A stretch of 64,000 bases of DNA. It comes from Achromobacter sp. HZ34 (GTDB lineage: Bacteria > Pseudomonadota > Gammaproteobacteria > Burkholderiales > Burkholderiaceae_B). The stretch's first letter is position 1; each line of letters starts with the position of its first letter. Positions 1 to 8,885 of the stretch are shown here, one piece after another. Below the pieces are notes generated by a model, which worked only from the letters and a program-made list of their open reading frames with translations, was not told where the DNA came from and did not search any database. The position numbers and the translations under genes are program-made. The stretch lies in assembly GCF_002209485.1 (NCBI RefSeq), contig NZ_NJIX01000001.1, positions 310,001 to 374,000 on the forward strand, read 5' to 3'.

Positions 1-14
1 GCGGTCGGGGCGGA

Positions 15-34
15 TATACTGTTCATGGATACAG
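15..34 (+). promoter_or_regulatory. LexA (SOS) operator overlapping a -10 element
   Basis: The palindrome at 19-34 reads CTGT-N8-ACAG, and its arms extend to TACTGT/ACAGTA (17-36), which matches the arms of the classical proteobacterial SOS box. A TATACT hexamer at 15-20 is a plausible -10 element, so LexA bound here would block the promoter. The nuclease start codon follows at 44. The -35 region would lie at or before the window edge. Function is inferred from the match. Confidence 0.8.
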
Positions 35-43
35 TATTTTGCC

Positions 44-2044
44 ATGAGCCAGTCAGATCTATCTTCCGTCACGCGTTTCGATGGGGATGCCTCCGTTTTG
101 GAGGCATCCGGCGTTTTTGCCGATGCGCATGGCGTCGTCGTTTTGGCGGCTTCCAGCTTCTCCGCCGATACGCCTGGCGTGCGGGCAACGGGATCCTCCA
201 ACGCTGAGGCTACGGCACCAACGGCCGCTGTCGTGGTGCCGTCGTCCATCGCCGCGGCGGCGGCACGGCTGCTGCGGCCTGGCAACGAGGAAGGGCCGGA
301 TCCGCATTACTACCTGCGCAATTTCACTTTTGCCCTGGCCTGGATCGCCGAACGTTATGGCGATCTGCTGGACGAGGCGGAACAGGCCTTCCTGGATGAC
401 TACGCGGGGTTGCCGCGGCCGTCACAGGCGCTGATGGTGCGGATGCTGATGCGCAAAGGGCCTTATTTCCGCGTCGACTCGCTGCATTACGCCGAGATCG
501 GCGATCCGGTGAGCGCCGCGGCGCCGCTGCTGGCGCTTGGCTGGCTGGACGCGAACCCCGTGCTGACGCTGGATGCGCTTTTCGCCGTCCTGCGCCAGGC
601 GGAACTGGCGCGAGTGTTCGCCGGCGTCGCGCCGGGGAAGCTTTCCAAGGCGCGGCTGCTGGAGCATCTGCGCGGGCTGGCGCAGTTTGGGGACGCACGG
701 CCATGGCGACAGTGGCGGCTGCCGCAAGGCGCCAGTGATGGCGCGATGAGCAGCGCCGGTGAAGGTGCTATCGAAGGCGCCGACGGCGTTGCGGCGGGCG
801 CGATCGATGTTGTGGAAGTGCGTATCGTGCTTCTGGTCGAGCGCTTGCGATTGATGTTCTTCGGCAATCTGCGGCAGGACTGGTCGGAGTTCGTCCTCGC
901 CGATCTGGGTATCTTCCAGTACGAACGCGTCGAATTCCCCGCTGCGGCACGGGCTTTCCAGCATCGATCCGATATCGAAACCTATCTGCGCCTGCAGCGC
1001 CTGCGCGAGCAGATCGACGAGGTGAGCGTGCAGACAGGTGAAGCCGCAGCCGACTCGCCCTGGCAGGCGATCCATCGGGCCTTGCTGGCGGAGAACCCCG
1101 CGCAGCCGTGGTTGTGCCGGCGTCGGGACAAGCTGCTGTTCGCCTTGGGACGCGCGCGGGAACGTCAGCGCGATTGGGAAGGGGCGCTGGCGTGCTATCG
1201 ATCGAATGGCTATCCCGGCGCCCGACACCGAACCATGCGCGTGCTGGAGCAGGCCGGCGCCGATGCCGATGCGCTGGCCATGGCCGAGGCCGCACTGGCC
1301 GCGCCCGAAAGCGAAACCGAGGTGCAGTTGCTGCAGCGCCTGGTTCACCGTCTGCGGCGCCGCCTTGGCCACCTCGGCCGGGACGGTCTTGCGCCTGCAC
1401 GCAGGCCGACGGTCACCACGCTGGACCTGCGCCTGGCCCGGCCGCAAGACGGGCGCTCCGTCGAGTTCGTGGCGCGTGATCATCTGTCTTGCGCGGACGG
1501 GCCGGTCTATTACGTCGAGAACACGCTGATCAATGCCTTGTTCGGGCTGCTTTGCTGGCCGGCCATTTTCCAGCCGGTGGCGGGGGCGTTTTTCCATCCG
1601 TTCCAGCGCGGGCCGGCGGATCTGCACGATCCAGGCTTTGCCGCTGCCCGTCGCGCGGCCTTCGACGCCTGCCTGACGCAGCTGGACGAGGGCAGCCATG
1701 CCGACACCATACGCGCCAACTGGCGGGCCAAGGCGGGCTTGATGTCGCCCTTCGTGGTGTGGGGCGCGTTGGACGAAGCCTTGCTGGACGTCGCTTTGCA
1801 TTGTTTGCCGGCCGCGCATCTGAAGCTTTGGTTCATGCGCATCCTGGCGGATATCAAGACCAATGCCAGTGGTCTGCCTGACCTGGTGCGCTTCTGGCCG
1901 GCTGAACGGCGCTATGAATTGATCGAGGTGAAGGGGCCGGGCGATCGCTTGCAGGACAACCAGCTGCGTTGGATCGCGTATAACCACGCGCACGGCATTC
2001 CCGTGCGGGTTTGCCGCGTTGCGTGGCAAGAGCAGGCTGCATGA
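44..2044 (+). CDS. FAN1-type VRR-NUC domain nuclease
   Basis: 666-residue protein whose C-terminus carries the VRR-NUC (PD-(D/E)XK) active site: GLPDL at about 610-614 (D613), then LIEVKGPGD (E628 and K630) and a DNQ motif just after. The region before it (about 75-600) resembles the SAP/TPR-like body of FAN1, a structure-specific 5' flap nuclease acting in interstrand crosslink repair. The first ~75 residues are Ala/Thr/Ser rich and look like an unstructured extension. The ATG at 44 is the first in frame. The stop overlaps the start of the helicase gene (ATGA), so the two are probably co-translated. The LexA box just upstream suggests DNA-damage induction. Family assignment is strong; a physiological role in crosslink repair is by analogy. 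Confidence 0.9.
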   Translation: MSQSDLSSVTRFDGDASVLEASGVFADAHGVVVLAASSFSADTPGVRATGSSNAEATAPTAAVVVPSSIAAAAARLLRPGNEEGPDPHYYLRNFTFALAWIAERYGDLLDEAEQAFLDDYAGLPRPSQALMVRMLMRKGPYFRVDSLHYAEIGDPVSAAAPLLALGWLDANPVLTLDALFAVLRQAELARVFAGVAPGKLSKARLLEHLRGLAQFGDARPWRQWRLPQGASDGAMSSAGEGAIEGADGVAAGAIDVVEVRIVLLVERLRLMFFGNLRQDWSEFVLADLGIFQYERVEFPAAARAFQHRSDIETYLRLQRLREQIDEVSVQTGEAAADSPWQAIHRALLAENPAQPWLCRRRDKLLFALGRARERQRDWEGALACYRSNGYPGARHRTMRVLEQAGADADALAMAEAALAAPESETEVQLLQRLVHRLRRRLGHLGRDGLAPARRPTVTTLDLRLARPQDGRSVEFVARDHLSCADGPVYYVENTLINALFGLLCWPAIFQPVAGAFFHPFQRGPADLHDPGFAAARRAAFDACLTQLDEGSHADTIRANWRAKAGLMSPFVVWGALDEALLDVALHCLPAAHLKLWFMRILADIKTNASGLPDLVRFWPAERRYELIEVKGPGDRLQDNQLRWIAYNHAHGIPVRVCRVAWQEQAA

Positions 2045-4512
2045 TCTACACCATTGCGGTACGTGCCCTGTGTGAGTTCACGGCTCGCAGCGGTGATCTG
2101 GACACGCGCTTCACGCCCGCGCCGTCCGGACAGGAAGGCATCGCCGGCCACCAGGCCGTCGTCGCCCGCCGCCCCGCCGGGTACGAGGCCGAGGTCGCGT
2201 TGGAAGGTATGTACAGCGGCGTTGCCAGCGATGCGGCCGCCGCCCGCGATGCCAGCCACGCGCTGGATGTTGTCGTTGCGACGGAGGTGATCGACGCAAC
2301 CGACGCGACCGGCGCGACCGATGCGCCGGCAGGGATTCCGCCGGCAAGCCCGCCTGCAACCTTGCGGGTGCGGGGCCGCGCCGATGGGTACGATCCGGTG
2401 CAACACAGGCTGGAAGAGATCAAGACGAGGCGCGGGTCGGCGGATCGGGTGCCGGACAACCAGCGGGCGGTGCATTGGGCACAGGCCATGGTCTACGGAC
2501 ATCTGCTGTGCCAGGCCCGCTCCTTCGAAAATCTGGAAATCGCGCTGGTGTACTTCGACCTGGGCAGCCAGGAAGAAACGGTATTGACGCGCGCGTGTTC
2601 CGCCAAGGAGCTGAGCGACTTCTTCGTGGAGCAATGCCAACGCTTCCTGGCCTGGGGCCGGCAGGAATCCGCGCACCGCGAAGGACGCGATGAAGCCCTG
2701 CGCGCCATGGCCTTCCCGCAAGCCGCTTTCCGCCCCGGCCAACGTGAACTCGCCGCCGCCATCTACCGCGTCGCGCGTGACGGCAAACCCTTGCTGGCGC
2801 AGGCTCCCACCGGCATCGGCAAGACCTTGGGCAGCCTGTTCCCCATGCTCAAGGCGATGCCCGTTGCGCCGCTGGACCGGGTGTTCTTCCTTTGCGCCAA
2901 GAATGCCGGCCGCCATGCCGCGCTGGATGCGGTGGCAAAGGTGCGCGCGGCGGCGCCCTTGCTGCCTTTGCGCACCTTGGAGCTGGCCTCGCGCGAGCAG
3001 ACTTGCGTGTATCCAGGACGCGATTGCAATGGCGAAGACTGCCCCCTGGCACGCGGTTTCTATGACCGCCTGCCGGCAGCGCGGGCCCAGGCGGCCGCCG
3101 CGCCTGTGCTGGACCGGCCGGCGCTGAGCGCCATCGCCGCCACGCATGGCATCTGTCCGTATTACCTGGGGCAGGAAATGGCCCGCTGGTGCGATGTGGT
3201 CGTCGGCGACTACAACTATTACTACGACTACAACGCCTTGCTGCATGGCCTGACGCTGAGTTCGCAATGGCGGGTCGGCGTGCTGGTGGATGAAGCGCAT
3301 AACCTGGTCGAGCGCGCGCGCGGCATGTACAGCGGGCAGTTGTCGGCTGCGCAGTTGGCCCTGGCGCGGCGCGCTGCGCCCAAGTTCTTGCGCAAGCCGC
3401 TCGATGCCTTGCGGCGCGCGTGGAAGGGCAGTCTGCAGGAACGGGCGGGAGAGGGGTATCGCGTCTATGACCCCTTGCCGGCGCCGCTGCTGACGGCTTT
3501 GCAGCGCACGGGATCCGCACTGGCGGAGTATTTCGCCGAGCCCGCCGGCGCGGCGGAAGAGGACTTGCTGGCGTTCTATTTCGACCTGCTGCGTTTCCTG
3601 CGCCTGGCCGAAAGCCACGGTCCCCACGCACTGTTCGACGCCATGCCGGCCGAGCCGGCGCGGGGCGCCATACCCGCGGCGGCCGCGGCGGATCGGGCCC
3701 CTGGTGCGCGGACGCCGGTCGGGGCGGCGCTGCGGCGCGCCGCGCCGCTGGACACGCTTTCGGTGCGGAATGTGATTCCCGCGCCGTTCCTGGCGCCGCG
3801 TTTTGCCACCGCGCATGCCACGGTGCTGTTTTCCGCGACGTTGGGGCCTGCGCATTTCTATCGGGACACCCTGGGGCTGCCGGCGGATTGCCCGTGGGTG
3901 GACGTCCCGGGGCCGTTCCAGCCTGAGCAGTTGCAGATCCATCTCGTGGATCGCGTGTCCACCCGCTACCGCGATCGTGCCGCGTCGGTGTCGCCCATCG
4001 TTGACGTGATGGCGCGTGCCTATGCGCAGAAGGCAGGCAACTATCTGTGCTTTTCCAGCAGCTTCGATTACCTGGCGCGGCTGGCCGAGCGGCTGCAGCA
4101 GGCGCATCCGGGCATTCCCACCTGGCGGCAGGCGTCCGGCATGGATCCCAAGGCGCGTGCCGAATTCCTTGACCGGTTCGTCGCCGACGGGGAGGGGATA
4201 GGTTTCGCCGTGCTGGGTGGCGCGTTCGGCGAAGGGGTCGATCTGCCGGGTTCGCGTCTGATCGGCGCGTTCATCGTCACGTTGGGATTGCCGCAGATGA
4301 ATCCGGTCAATGAAGAAATGATGCGGCGCATGCAGGCGCGGTTTGGCCAGGGGTACGACTATACGTACCTGTATCCCGGCTTGCGCAAGGTGGTCCAGGC
4401 GGCGGGCCGGGTCATCCGGTCTGAAGCGGACCGTGGCAGCGTGTACCTGATCGACGACCGCTACCGCCGTCCCGAAGTTCGGCGGCTTCTGCCGGCATGG
4501 TGGGCGGTGTAG
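2041..4512 (+). CDS. Rad3/XPD-like iron-sulfur DNA helicase with N-terminal RecB/Cas4-like nuclease motif
   Basis: 823 residues from the ATG at 2041, which overlaps the stop of the nuclease gene; the longer frame from 2011 would run back inside that gene. Residues 1-200 hold a PD-(D/E)XK-like signature: GRAD (D115), EIK (E126, K128) and a Q-x3-Y motif (Q148, Y152). Helicase core: APTGIGKT Walker A (255-262) and a DEAH box (417-420). Four cysteines between them (C322, C329, C334, C372) fit the 4Fe-4S cluster of the XPD/DinG group. The C-terminus has the QAAGRVIR motif VI of superfamily 2. An Ala/Thr/Asp-rich insert (about 76-108) separates parts of the nuclease module. The gene pair suggests one repair pathway: unwinding plus two nucleases. 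Whether the N-terminal module still cuts DNA is not known. Confidence 0.9.
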   Translation: MIYTIAVRALCEFTARSGDLDTRFTPAPSGQEGIAGHQAVVARRPAGYEAEVALEGMYSGVASDAAAARDASHALDVVVATEVIDATDATGATDAPAGIPPASPPATLRVRGRADGYDPVQHRLEEIKTRRGSADRVPDNQRAVHWAQAMVYGHLLCQARSFENLEIALVYFDLGSQEETVLTRACSAKELSDFFVEQCQRFLAWGRQESAHREGRDEALRAMAFPQAAFRPGQRELAAAIYRVARDGKPLLAQAPTGIGKTLGSLFPMLKAMPVAPLDRVFFLCAKNAGRHAALDAVAKVRAAAPLLPLRTLELASREQTCVYPGRDCNGEDCPLARGFYDRLPAARAQAAAAPVLDRPALSAIAATHGICPYYLGQEMARWCDVVVGDYNYYYDYNALLHGLTLSSQWRVGVLVDEAHNLVERARGMYSGQLSAAQLALARRAAPKFLRKPLDALRRAWKGSLQERAGEGYRVYDPLPAPLLTALQRTGSALAEYFAEPAGAAEEDLLAFYFDLLRFLRLAESHGPHALFDAMPAEPARGAIPAAAAADRAPGARTPVGAALRRAAPLDTLSVRNVIPAPFLAPRFATAHATVLFSATLGPAHFYRDTLGLPADCPWVDVPGPFQPEQLQIHLVDRVSTRYRDRAASVSPIVDVMARAYAQKAGNYLCFSSSFDYLARLAERLQQAHPGIPTWRQASGMDPKARAEFLDRFVADGEGIGFAVLGGAFGEGVDLPGSRLIGAFIVTLGLPQMNPVNEEMMRRMQARFGQGYDYTYLYPGLRKVVQAAGRVIRSEADRGSVYLIDDRYRRPEVRRLLPAWWAV

Positions 4513-4535
4513 GCCGCCATCGCACCGTCTTGAGC

Positions 4536-4583
4536 AAAAAAATCAAAAGGGAATTTCCGAGGAAATTCCCTTTTTTTGATTTT
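4536..4583 (+). terminator. Rho-independent terminator, probably bidirectional
   Basis: A perfect 10-bp inverted repeat (4549-4558 with 4561-4570) is followed by seven T and preceded by seven A, so a U-tract follows the hairpin on either strand. It lies 24 bp after the helicase stop. Confidence 0.85.
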
Positions 4584-4709
4584 GGCTGGGCGCAAGCGTA
4601 GCTGCCCTGGCGGGTTCTGTACCCCGCACGCCGCCGCACAGAGGTGGTCGCCCCGGCAGGGCCGACCATATCTCTCCCCCGGCTGGGGAAATCCCTAGCC
4701 TGCTCGCTA

Positions 4710-4738
4710 TTGTCCAGTAGCGCCCAGCTATATAGAAT
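4710..4738 (+). promoter_or_regulatory. Candidate sigma-70 promoter for the amidase/peptide-importer cluster
   Basis: TTGTCC (4710-4715) and TAGAAT (4733-4738) are separated by 17 bp, in an A/T-richer stretch about 100 bp before the amidase start. The match is moderate and based only on spacing and hexamers. Confidence 0.35.
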
Positions 4739-4835
4739 GATTTTTATAGCATACTGAGGTATCGCAATTCGATACTTGAAATAGGCGGCCTCGGAACGCC
4801 CCGGATAACCCCCAGACAACACAGGTAAATCGCAC

Positions 4836-6275
4836 ATGCACGCGCACGAGTACACGGCCCTGGACGGCCTGGCCCTGGCGGAATTGCTGGACCGCAAGGA
4901 AGTCAGCTCAGTGGAATTGATGGAAGCCGCCGTGGCAGTCGCGCGCGAGCGGGGCCCGGCCTTGAACGCGCTGATCTACGAACGCTACGACGAAGCGCTG
5001 CAATGGGCGCGCGACTGGCAACCGAGCGGCCCGTTCCGCGGCATTCCCTTCCTGCTCAAGGACTCCGGCTTCGCGTCGCGCCGCTTCCCGTCCAGCCTGG
5101 GCTCGCGGCTGTTCAATGACATGACCTACACCTATGACGCCACCGTGGCGGGCCGTTTCGAGCAGGCCGGGCTGATTCCCTTCGCCCGCTCCACGGTATC
5201 GGAGCTATGCATGGGCCCGTCCACCGAAGCCGTGCGCAACGGCGGCCCCACGCTGAACCCGCGCGACCTGACACGTTCGGTGGGCGGCTCCAGCGGCGGC
5301 GCGGCCGCGGCGGTGGCGGCCGGCATCGTCCCGGTCGCGCATGGCAGCGACGGCGGCGGCTCCATCCGCATTCCCGCCGCCTGCTGCGGCGTCTACGGCC
5401 TGAAGCCCTCGCGCGGCCGGGTTCCGATGGGACCGGCGCGGGGCGAAGGGTGGGGCGGCATGGCCTCGGATGGCGTGCTCACCCGTTCGGTGCGCGACAC
5501 CGCGGCCGCCATGGACGTGATCAGCGGCTACGAACCGGGCGCGCCTTATGCCGCGCCGCCCAAGCCGGATTCCTATCTCGACGCTGTGCGCGAAGACCAT
5601 GTCGCACCCTTGCGCATCGCCGTCTGGCGCCGTGGCTGGAACGACATCGAGCCCGCGCCTGAATGCCTGCAGGCACTGGAACGCACGGTCGCCTGGTGCC
5701 GCGAACTGGGCCATGAAGTCGTCGACGCCCAGGTGCCCGATCTGGATTACACCGGCTTCGTGCGGGCGCACGGCTCGGTGCTGGCCACCAATATCGTCAT
5801 CGCCGTCGACGCACGCCTGAAGCTGCTGGGCCGGTCCCTGCGCGACGACGAAATCGAACCCGTCCTGCGCGACGGCTATGAAGTGGGCAAGGGCCTCAGC
5901 GCCATGCAATATGCCGACGCCATCACGCGCTTCCACGCCATCAGCCGTGCCATCGAAAACGCCATGGCAGGCTTCGACCTGGTGCTGACGCCGACCCTTA
6001 CGCAATTGCCGGCCAAGCTGGACGAGCTGGGCCTGAACCGCGGCGGCTTCTGGGATTTCCGCATGAAAGTATCGCGCTACGCCACCTTCCTGGCGGTGAT
6101 CAACGCCTCGGGCCAGCCCGCGGCCAGCCTGCCCTTGAACTGGACCGCCGACGGCGTGCCGGTGGCATCGCAACTGATCGGCCATTTCGGCCGCGAAGAT
6201 GTCATCCTGCGGCTTTCGGCGCAACTCGAGCGCATCGCACCGTGGGCGGATCGTGGCATCGTCCTGCCGTCGTAA
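4836..6275 (+). CDS. Amidase signature (AS) family amidase
   Basis: 479 residues with the full amidase-signature region: KDS (K75), GGSSGG (about 150-155, S152 as the cis serine) and the GSDGGGS segment (S176 as nucleophile), which make the Ser-cisSer-Lys triad. No signal peptide is visible, so it should act in the cytoplasm, hydrolysing an amide or possibly an amidated peptide or urea-type substrate. Forty bp downstream begins a peptide-type ABC importer, so the likely role is cleaving the imported compound. AS enzymes range from GatA to nitrile-pathway amidases. This one lacks GatB/GatC partners nearby and is a catabolic amidase rather than a tRNA amidotransferase subunit. Substrate unknown. 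Confidence 0.9.
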   Translation: MHAHEYTALDGLALAELLDRKEVSSVELMEAAVAVARERGPALNALIYERYDEALQWARDWQPSGPFRGIPFLLKDSGFASRRFPSSLGSRLFNDMTYTYDATVAGRFEQAGLIPFARSTVSELCMGPSTEAVRNGGPTLNPRDLTRSVGGSSGGAAAAVAAGIVPVAHGSDGGGSIRIPAACCGVYGLKPSRGRVPMGPARGEGWGGMASDGVLTRSVRDTAAAMDVISGYEPGAPYAAPPKPDSYLDAVREDHVAPLRIAVWRRGWNDIEPAPECLQALERTVAWCRELGHEVVDAQVPDLDYTGFVRAHGSVLATNIVIAVDARLKLLGRSLRDDEIEPVLRDGYEVGKGLSAMQYADAITRFHAISRAIENAMAGFDLVLTPTLTQLPAKLDELGLNRGGFWDFRMKVSRYATFLAVINASGQPAASLPLNWTADGVPVASQLIGHFGREDVILRLSAQLERIAPWADRGIVLPS

Positions 6276-6315
6276 GAACCGTCAAGCCGTACACAACATC
6301 CAGCAAGGGGAACCC

Positions 6316-7908
6316 ATGCATAACGTCAAGCTATACGCCGCCGCGCTCTGGTGCGCGGCCCTCATCGCCCCCGCATTGATGCCTTCACTGGCACAGGCGC
6401 AAACGCAAGCCCCAACGCAAACCAAGGCCCGCATCGTCATGCATGCCCCGTTGCGCGTGCTCGATCCCATCCTGACGCCGGCCTACATCACCCGCAACCA
6501 CGGCTATCTGATCTACGACACGCTGTTCGCGATGGACGCCCACTCGCGCCCCCAGCCGGAGATGGTCGATACGTGGAAGGTGTCCGACGACAAGCTCACC
6601 TATACCTTCACGCTGCGCGCTGGCCTGAAATTCCATGACGGCGCGCCCGTCACCGCCGACGACGTAGTGGCGTCCCTGCAGCGCTGGGAAGCCGTCGACA
6701 TCGTCGGGCGCCGCCTGAAGGCCGCCACCGACACGCTTACGGCCAGCGACGCCAACACCTTCGTGCTGAAACTGAAGCAGCCCTTCGGCCTGGTGCTGGA
6801 CGCGCTGGCCCGCCAGAGCTCGGTGGTGCCCTTCATCATGCCCAAGCGCATCGCGCAGACGCCGCCCACGACGGCCATCACGGAATACATCGGTTCCGGG
6901 CCCTACAAGTTCGTTGCCGCCGACTTCCAGCCGGGCGTCAAGGCCACCTACGTCAAGTTCACCGACTATGTGCCGCGCAAGGAGCCGGCCAGCGGCTTCG
7001 CCGGCGGCAAGGTCGCAACCCTGGACCGCATCGAATTGGTCAACATCTCGGACGCGCAGACCGCCGTCAACGCCTTGCGCAACGGCGAGATCGATTTCGT
7101 CGAGGACGTGCCGCCCGACCTGATGCCGCAACTGCAGGACGCCAAGGGCATCACGCTGAAGTCCTTCGGCAAGAACAGCATGATGTTCACGCTGCGCATG
7201 AACTGGCTGCAGCCGCCCTTCAATAATCCGAAGGTGCGCCAGGCCGCGTTGGCGGCCTTGAACCAGAGCGACTTCCTGGAAGCGCAGATAGGCGACGCCA
7301 AGGTCTACCAGCTGTGCGGCGCCGTGCTGTCCTGCGTGTCGCCTTACGCGTCCGAAGAGGGTGCCATCCAGATCAAGGCACCGGATCTCAAGCACGCGAA
7401 GCAGTTGCTGAAGGACAGTGGCTACAAGGGCGAGAAAGTGGTGATCCTGCACGCCACCGACCTGCCCATCTTCACCAACATCGCGCCGGTTACCGCCGAG
7501 GCCCTGCGCAGCATCGGCATGAACGTCGAAGTGCAGTCCATGGACTTCACCACGCTGCTGGCCCGCCGTACCAAGAAGGATCCGGTGGAGCAGGGCGGCT
7601 GGAGCATCTTCCAGTCCAACATGACCAGCCTGGAACTGATGTCGCCTGTGGGTAATCCCAACCTGGACGGCGGCGGCGAGAAGGGCTATCCCGGCTGGAC
7701 CAGGGACGAGGTGATGGAAGACCTGTGCAACCGCTTCGCCGCCACCAGCGACGAGGCCGAGCGCAAGCAGCTGGCCCTGGAGATCCAGCGCCGTTCCTAT
7801 GCGCAGGTGATGTTCGTGCCCCTGGGCGGTTATTCCAAATTCAAGGGCTACGACGCCAAGTTCGCCAATATGGTGGATGCGCCCGTCCCCTTGTTCTGGT
7901 CGAAGTAA
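6316..7908 (+). CDS. Periplasmic peptide/nickel-type ABC substrate-binding protein (family 5, DppA/OppA-like)
   Basis: 530 residues from the ATG at 6316, which follows an AAGGGGAA ribosome-binding site. The upstream extension from 6199 would overlap the amidase. A clear Sec signal peptide (about 1-27, ending AQA) precedes the mature protein. The segment containing LKFHDGAPVTADDV (about residues 105-120) is the typical family-5 binding-protein motif. It binds the substrate for the two permeases and double ATPase that follow directly. Family-5 proteins take di- and oligopeptides, opines, glutathione or nickel; the ligand here cannot be read from sequence, but an amide-containing compound is suggested by the upstream amidase. 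Confidence 0.92.
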   Translation: MHNVKLYAAALWCAALIAPALMPSLAQAQTQAPTQTKARIVMHAPLRVLDPILTPAYITRNHGYLIYDTLFAMDAHSRPQPEMVDTWKVSDDKLTYTFTLRAGLKFHDGAPVTADDVVASLQRWEAVDIVGRRLKAATDTLTASDANTFVLKLKQPFGLVLDALARQSSVVPFIMPKRIAQTPPTTAITEYIGSGPYKFVAADFQPGVKATYVKFTDYVPRKEPASGFAGGKVATLDRIELVNISDAQTAVNALRNGEIDFVEDVPPDLMPQLQDAKGITLKSFGKNSMMFTLRMNWLQPPFNNPKVRQAALAALNQSDFLEAQIGDAKVYQLCGAVLSCVSPYASEEGAIQIKAPDLKHAKQLLKDSGYKGEKVVILHATDLPIFTNIAPVTAEALRSIGMNVEVQSMDFTTLLARRTKKDPVEQGGWSIFQSNMTSLELMSPVGNPNLDGGGEKGYPGWTRDEVMEDLCNRFAATSDEAERKQLALEIQRRSYAQVMFVPLGGYSKFKGYDAKFANMVDAPVPLFWSK

Positions 7909-7930
7909 GCGTAAGCGGAGTTCCGGCGAT

Positions 7931-8872
7931 ATGTTGAACCTGATACTCAAACGCCTGTTGGCGGCCATCCCCGTCATGCTGGTGGTGGCGACGGTGGTTT
8001 TCCTGCTGCTGCGCCTGGCGCCCGGCGATCCCGCGCGCATCATCGCCGGTGACATGGCCAGCGAGCAGACGGTGGCGGAGATCCGCAACGACATGGGGCT
8101 GGACCGGCCGCTGGCCACGCAGTACGTGCTGGCCATGGGCGCCTTGCTGCGCGGCGACCTGGGGGCTTCCATCCTGTCCAAGGAACCGGTCAGCAAGCTG
8201 ATCGGCCAGCGCCTGGGGCCCACGGTGGCGCTGGCCCTGTGCGCCATCCTGGTGACGGTGGCGTCCGCGGTGCCGTTGGGCGTGATGGCGGCATGGTGGC
8301 ATGGACGCCTGATCGACCGCCTGACGCTGGCGCTGACCACGCTGGCCTTTTCGATACCGGCCTTCGTGGTGGGCTATCTGCTGATCCTGCTGTTTTCCGT
8401 GAAGCTGGGATGGCTGCCGGTGCAGGGCTATGCCAGCGTCATGCAGGGCTTCGGCGTCTTCGTCTATCACATGGCCCTGCCGACCATCACGCTGGCCGTG
8501 GTGTTCATCGCCCTGATCACGCGCATCACCCGCGCCAGCATGCTGGACGTGCTGGGCGAGGACTTCGTGCGTACCGCGCGCGCCAAGGGCGTATCGGAGC
8601 GCTATGTCCTGTACCGCCACGCCTTGCGCAATGCCGCCGTGCCCATCGTCACGGTGGTGGGCCTGGCGCTGACCACCATGATCAGCGGCGTGGTGGTGAC
8701 CGAGACCATCTTCAACATACCGGGCGTGGGCCGCCTGATCGTCGACGCCGTGATGGCGCGCGACTATCCGGTGGTGCAGGGGACCATATTGTTTTTCTCC
8801 TTCGTCTACGTGTTCATCAATCTGGCGATCGACCTGGCCTACGTGCTGCTCGATCCGCGCATTCGTTATTGA
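7931..8872 (+). CDS. ABC transporter permease, DppB-like
   Basis: 313 residues from the ATG at 7931 (MLNLILKRLL...), 22 bp after the binding-protein gene; the N-terminal extension in the longer frame looks non-coding. It has an N-terminal membrane helix, then LRLAPGDPA, the conserved N-terminal motif of DppB/OppB permeases, and several further hydrophobic helices. The cytoplasmic EAA loop is visible near residues 210-230 (RTARAKGVSERYVLYRHALRN in part). It should pair with the following DppC-like protein to form the membrane channel. Confidence 0.92.
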   Translation: MLNLILKRLLAAIPVMLVVATVVFLLLRLAPGDPARIIAGDMASEQTVAEIRNDMGLDRPLATQYVLAMGALLRGDLGASILSKEPVSKLIGQRLGPTVALALCAILVTVASAVPLGVMAAWWHGRLIDRLTLALTTLAFSIPAFVVGYLLILLFSVKLGWLPVQGYASVMQGFGVFVYHMALPTITLAVVFIALITRITRASMLDVLGEDFVRTARAKGVSERYVLYRHALRNAAVPIVTVVGLALTTMISGVVVTETIFNIPGVGRLIVDAVMARDYPVVQGTILFFSFVYVFINLAIDLAYVLLDPRIRY

Positions 8873-8885
8873 TCCGGACCAGACC

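Larger units (their letters stand above)
4513..4835. other. Intergenic region between helicase and amidase genes
   Basis: 323 bp without a convincing gene. It holds the terminator of the repair operon (4536-4583) and, from about 4700, a markedly more A/T-rich stretch with a possible promoter for the amidase gene. A minus-strand open frame covering 4412-4897 overlaps both flanking genes and has no recognisable protein features. Confidence 0.6.

Noticed and set aside
422-2029. 535-codon minus-strand open frame over the FAN1 gene
   Set aside because: Anti-sense shadow typical of GC-rich DNA: low-complexity, no domain pattern, and the plus-strand frame carries a clear VRR-NUC site.
1912-4107. 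731-codon minus-strand open frame over the helicase gene
   Set aside because: Shadow frame in GC-rich DNA; the opposite strand has complete helicase motifs and FeS cysteines.
4412-4897. 161-codon minus-strand frame spanning the terminator
   Set aside because: Overlaps both neighbouring genes and a terminator hairpin; unpatterned sequence.
6385-8340. 651-codon minus-strand frame over the peptide importer genes
   Set aside because: Shadow; the plus strand holds a signal peptide and ABC permease motifs.
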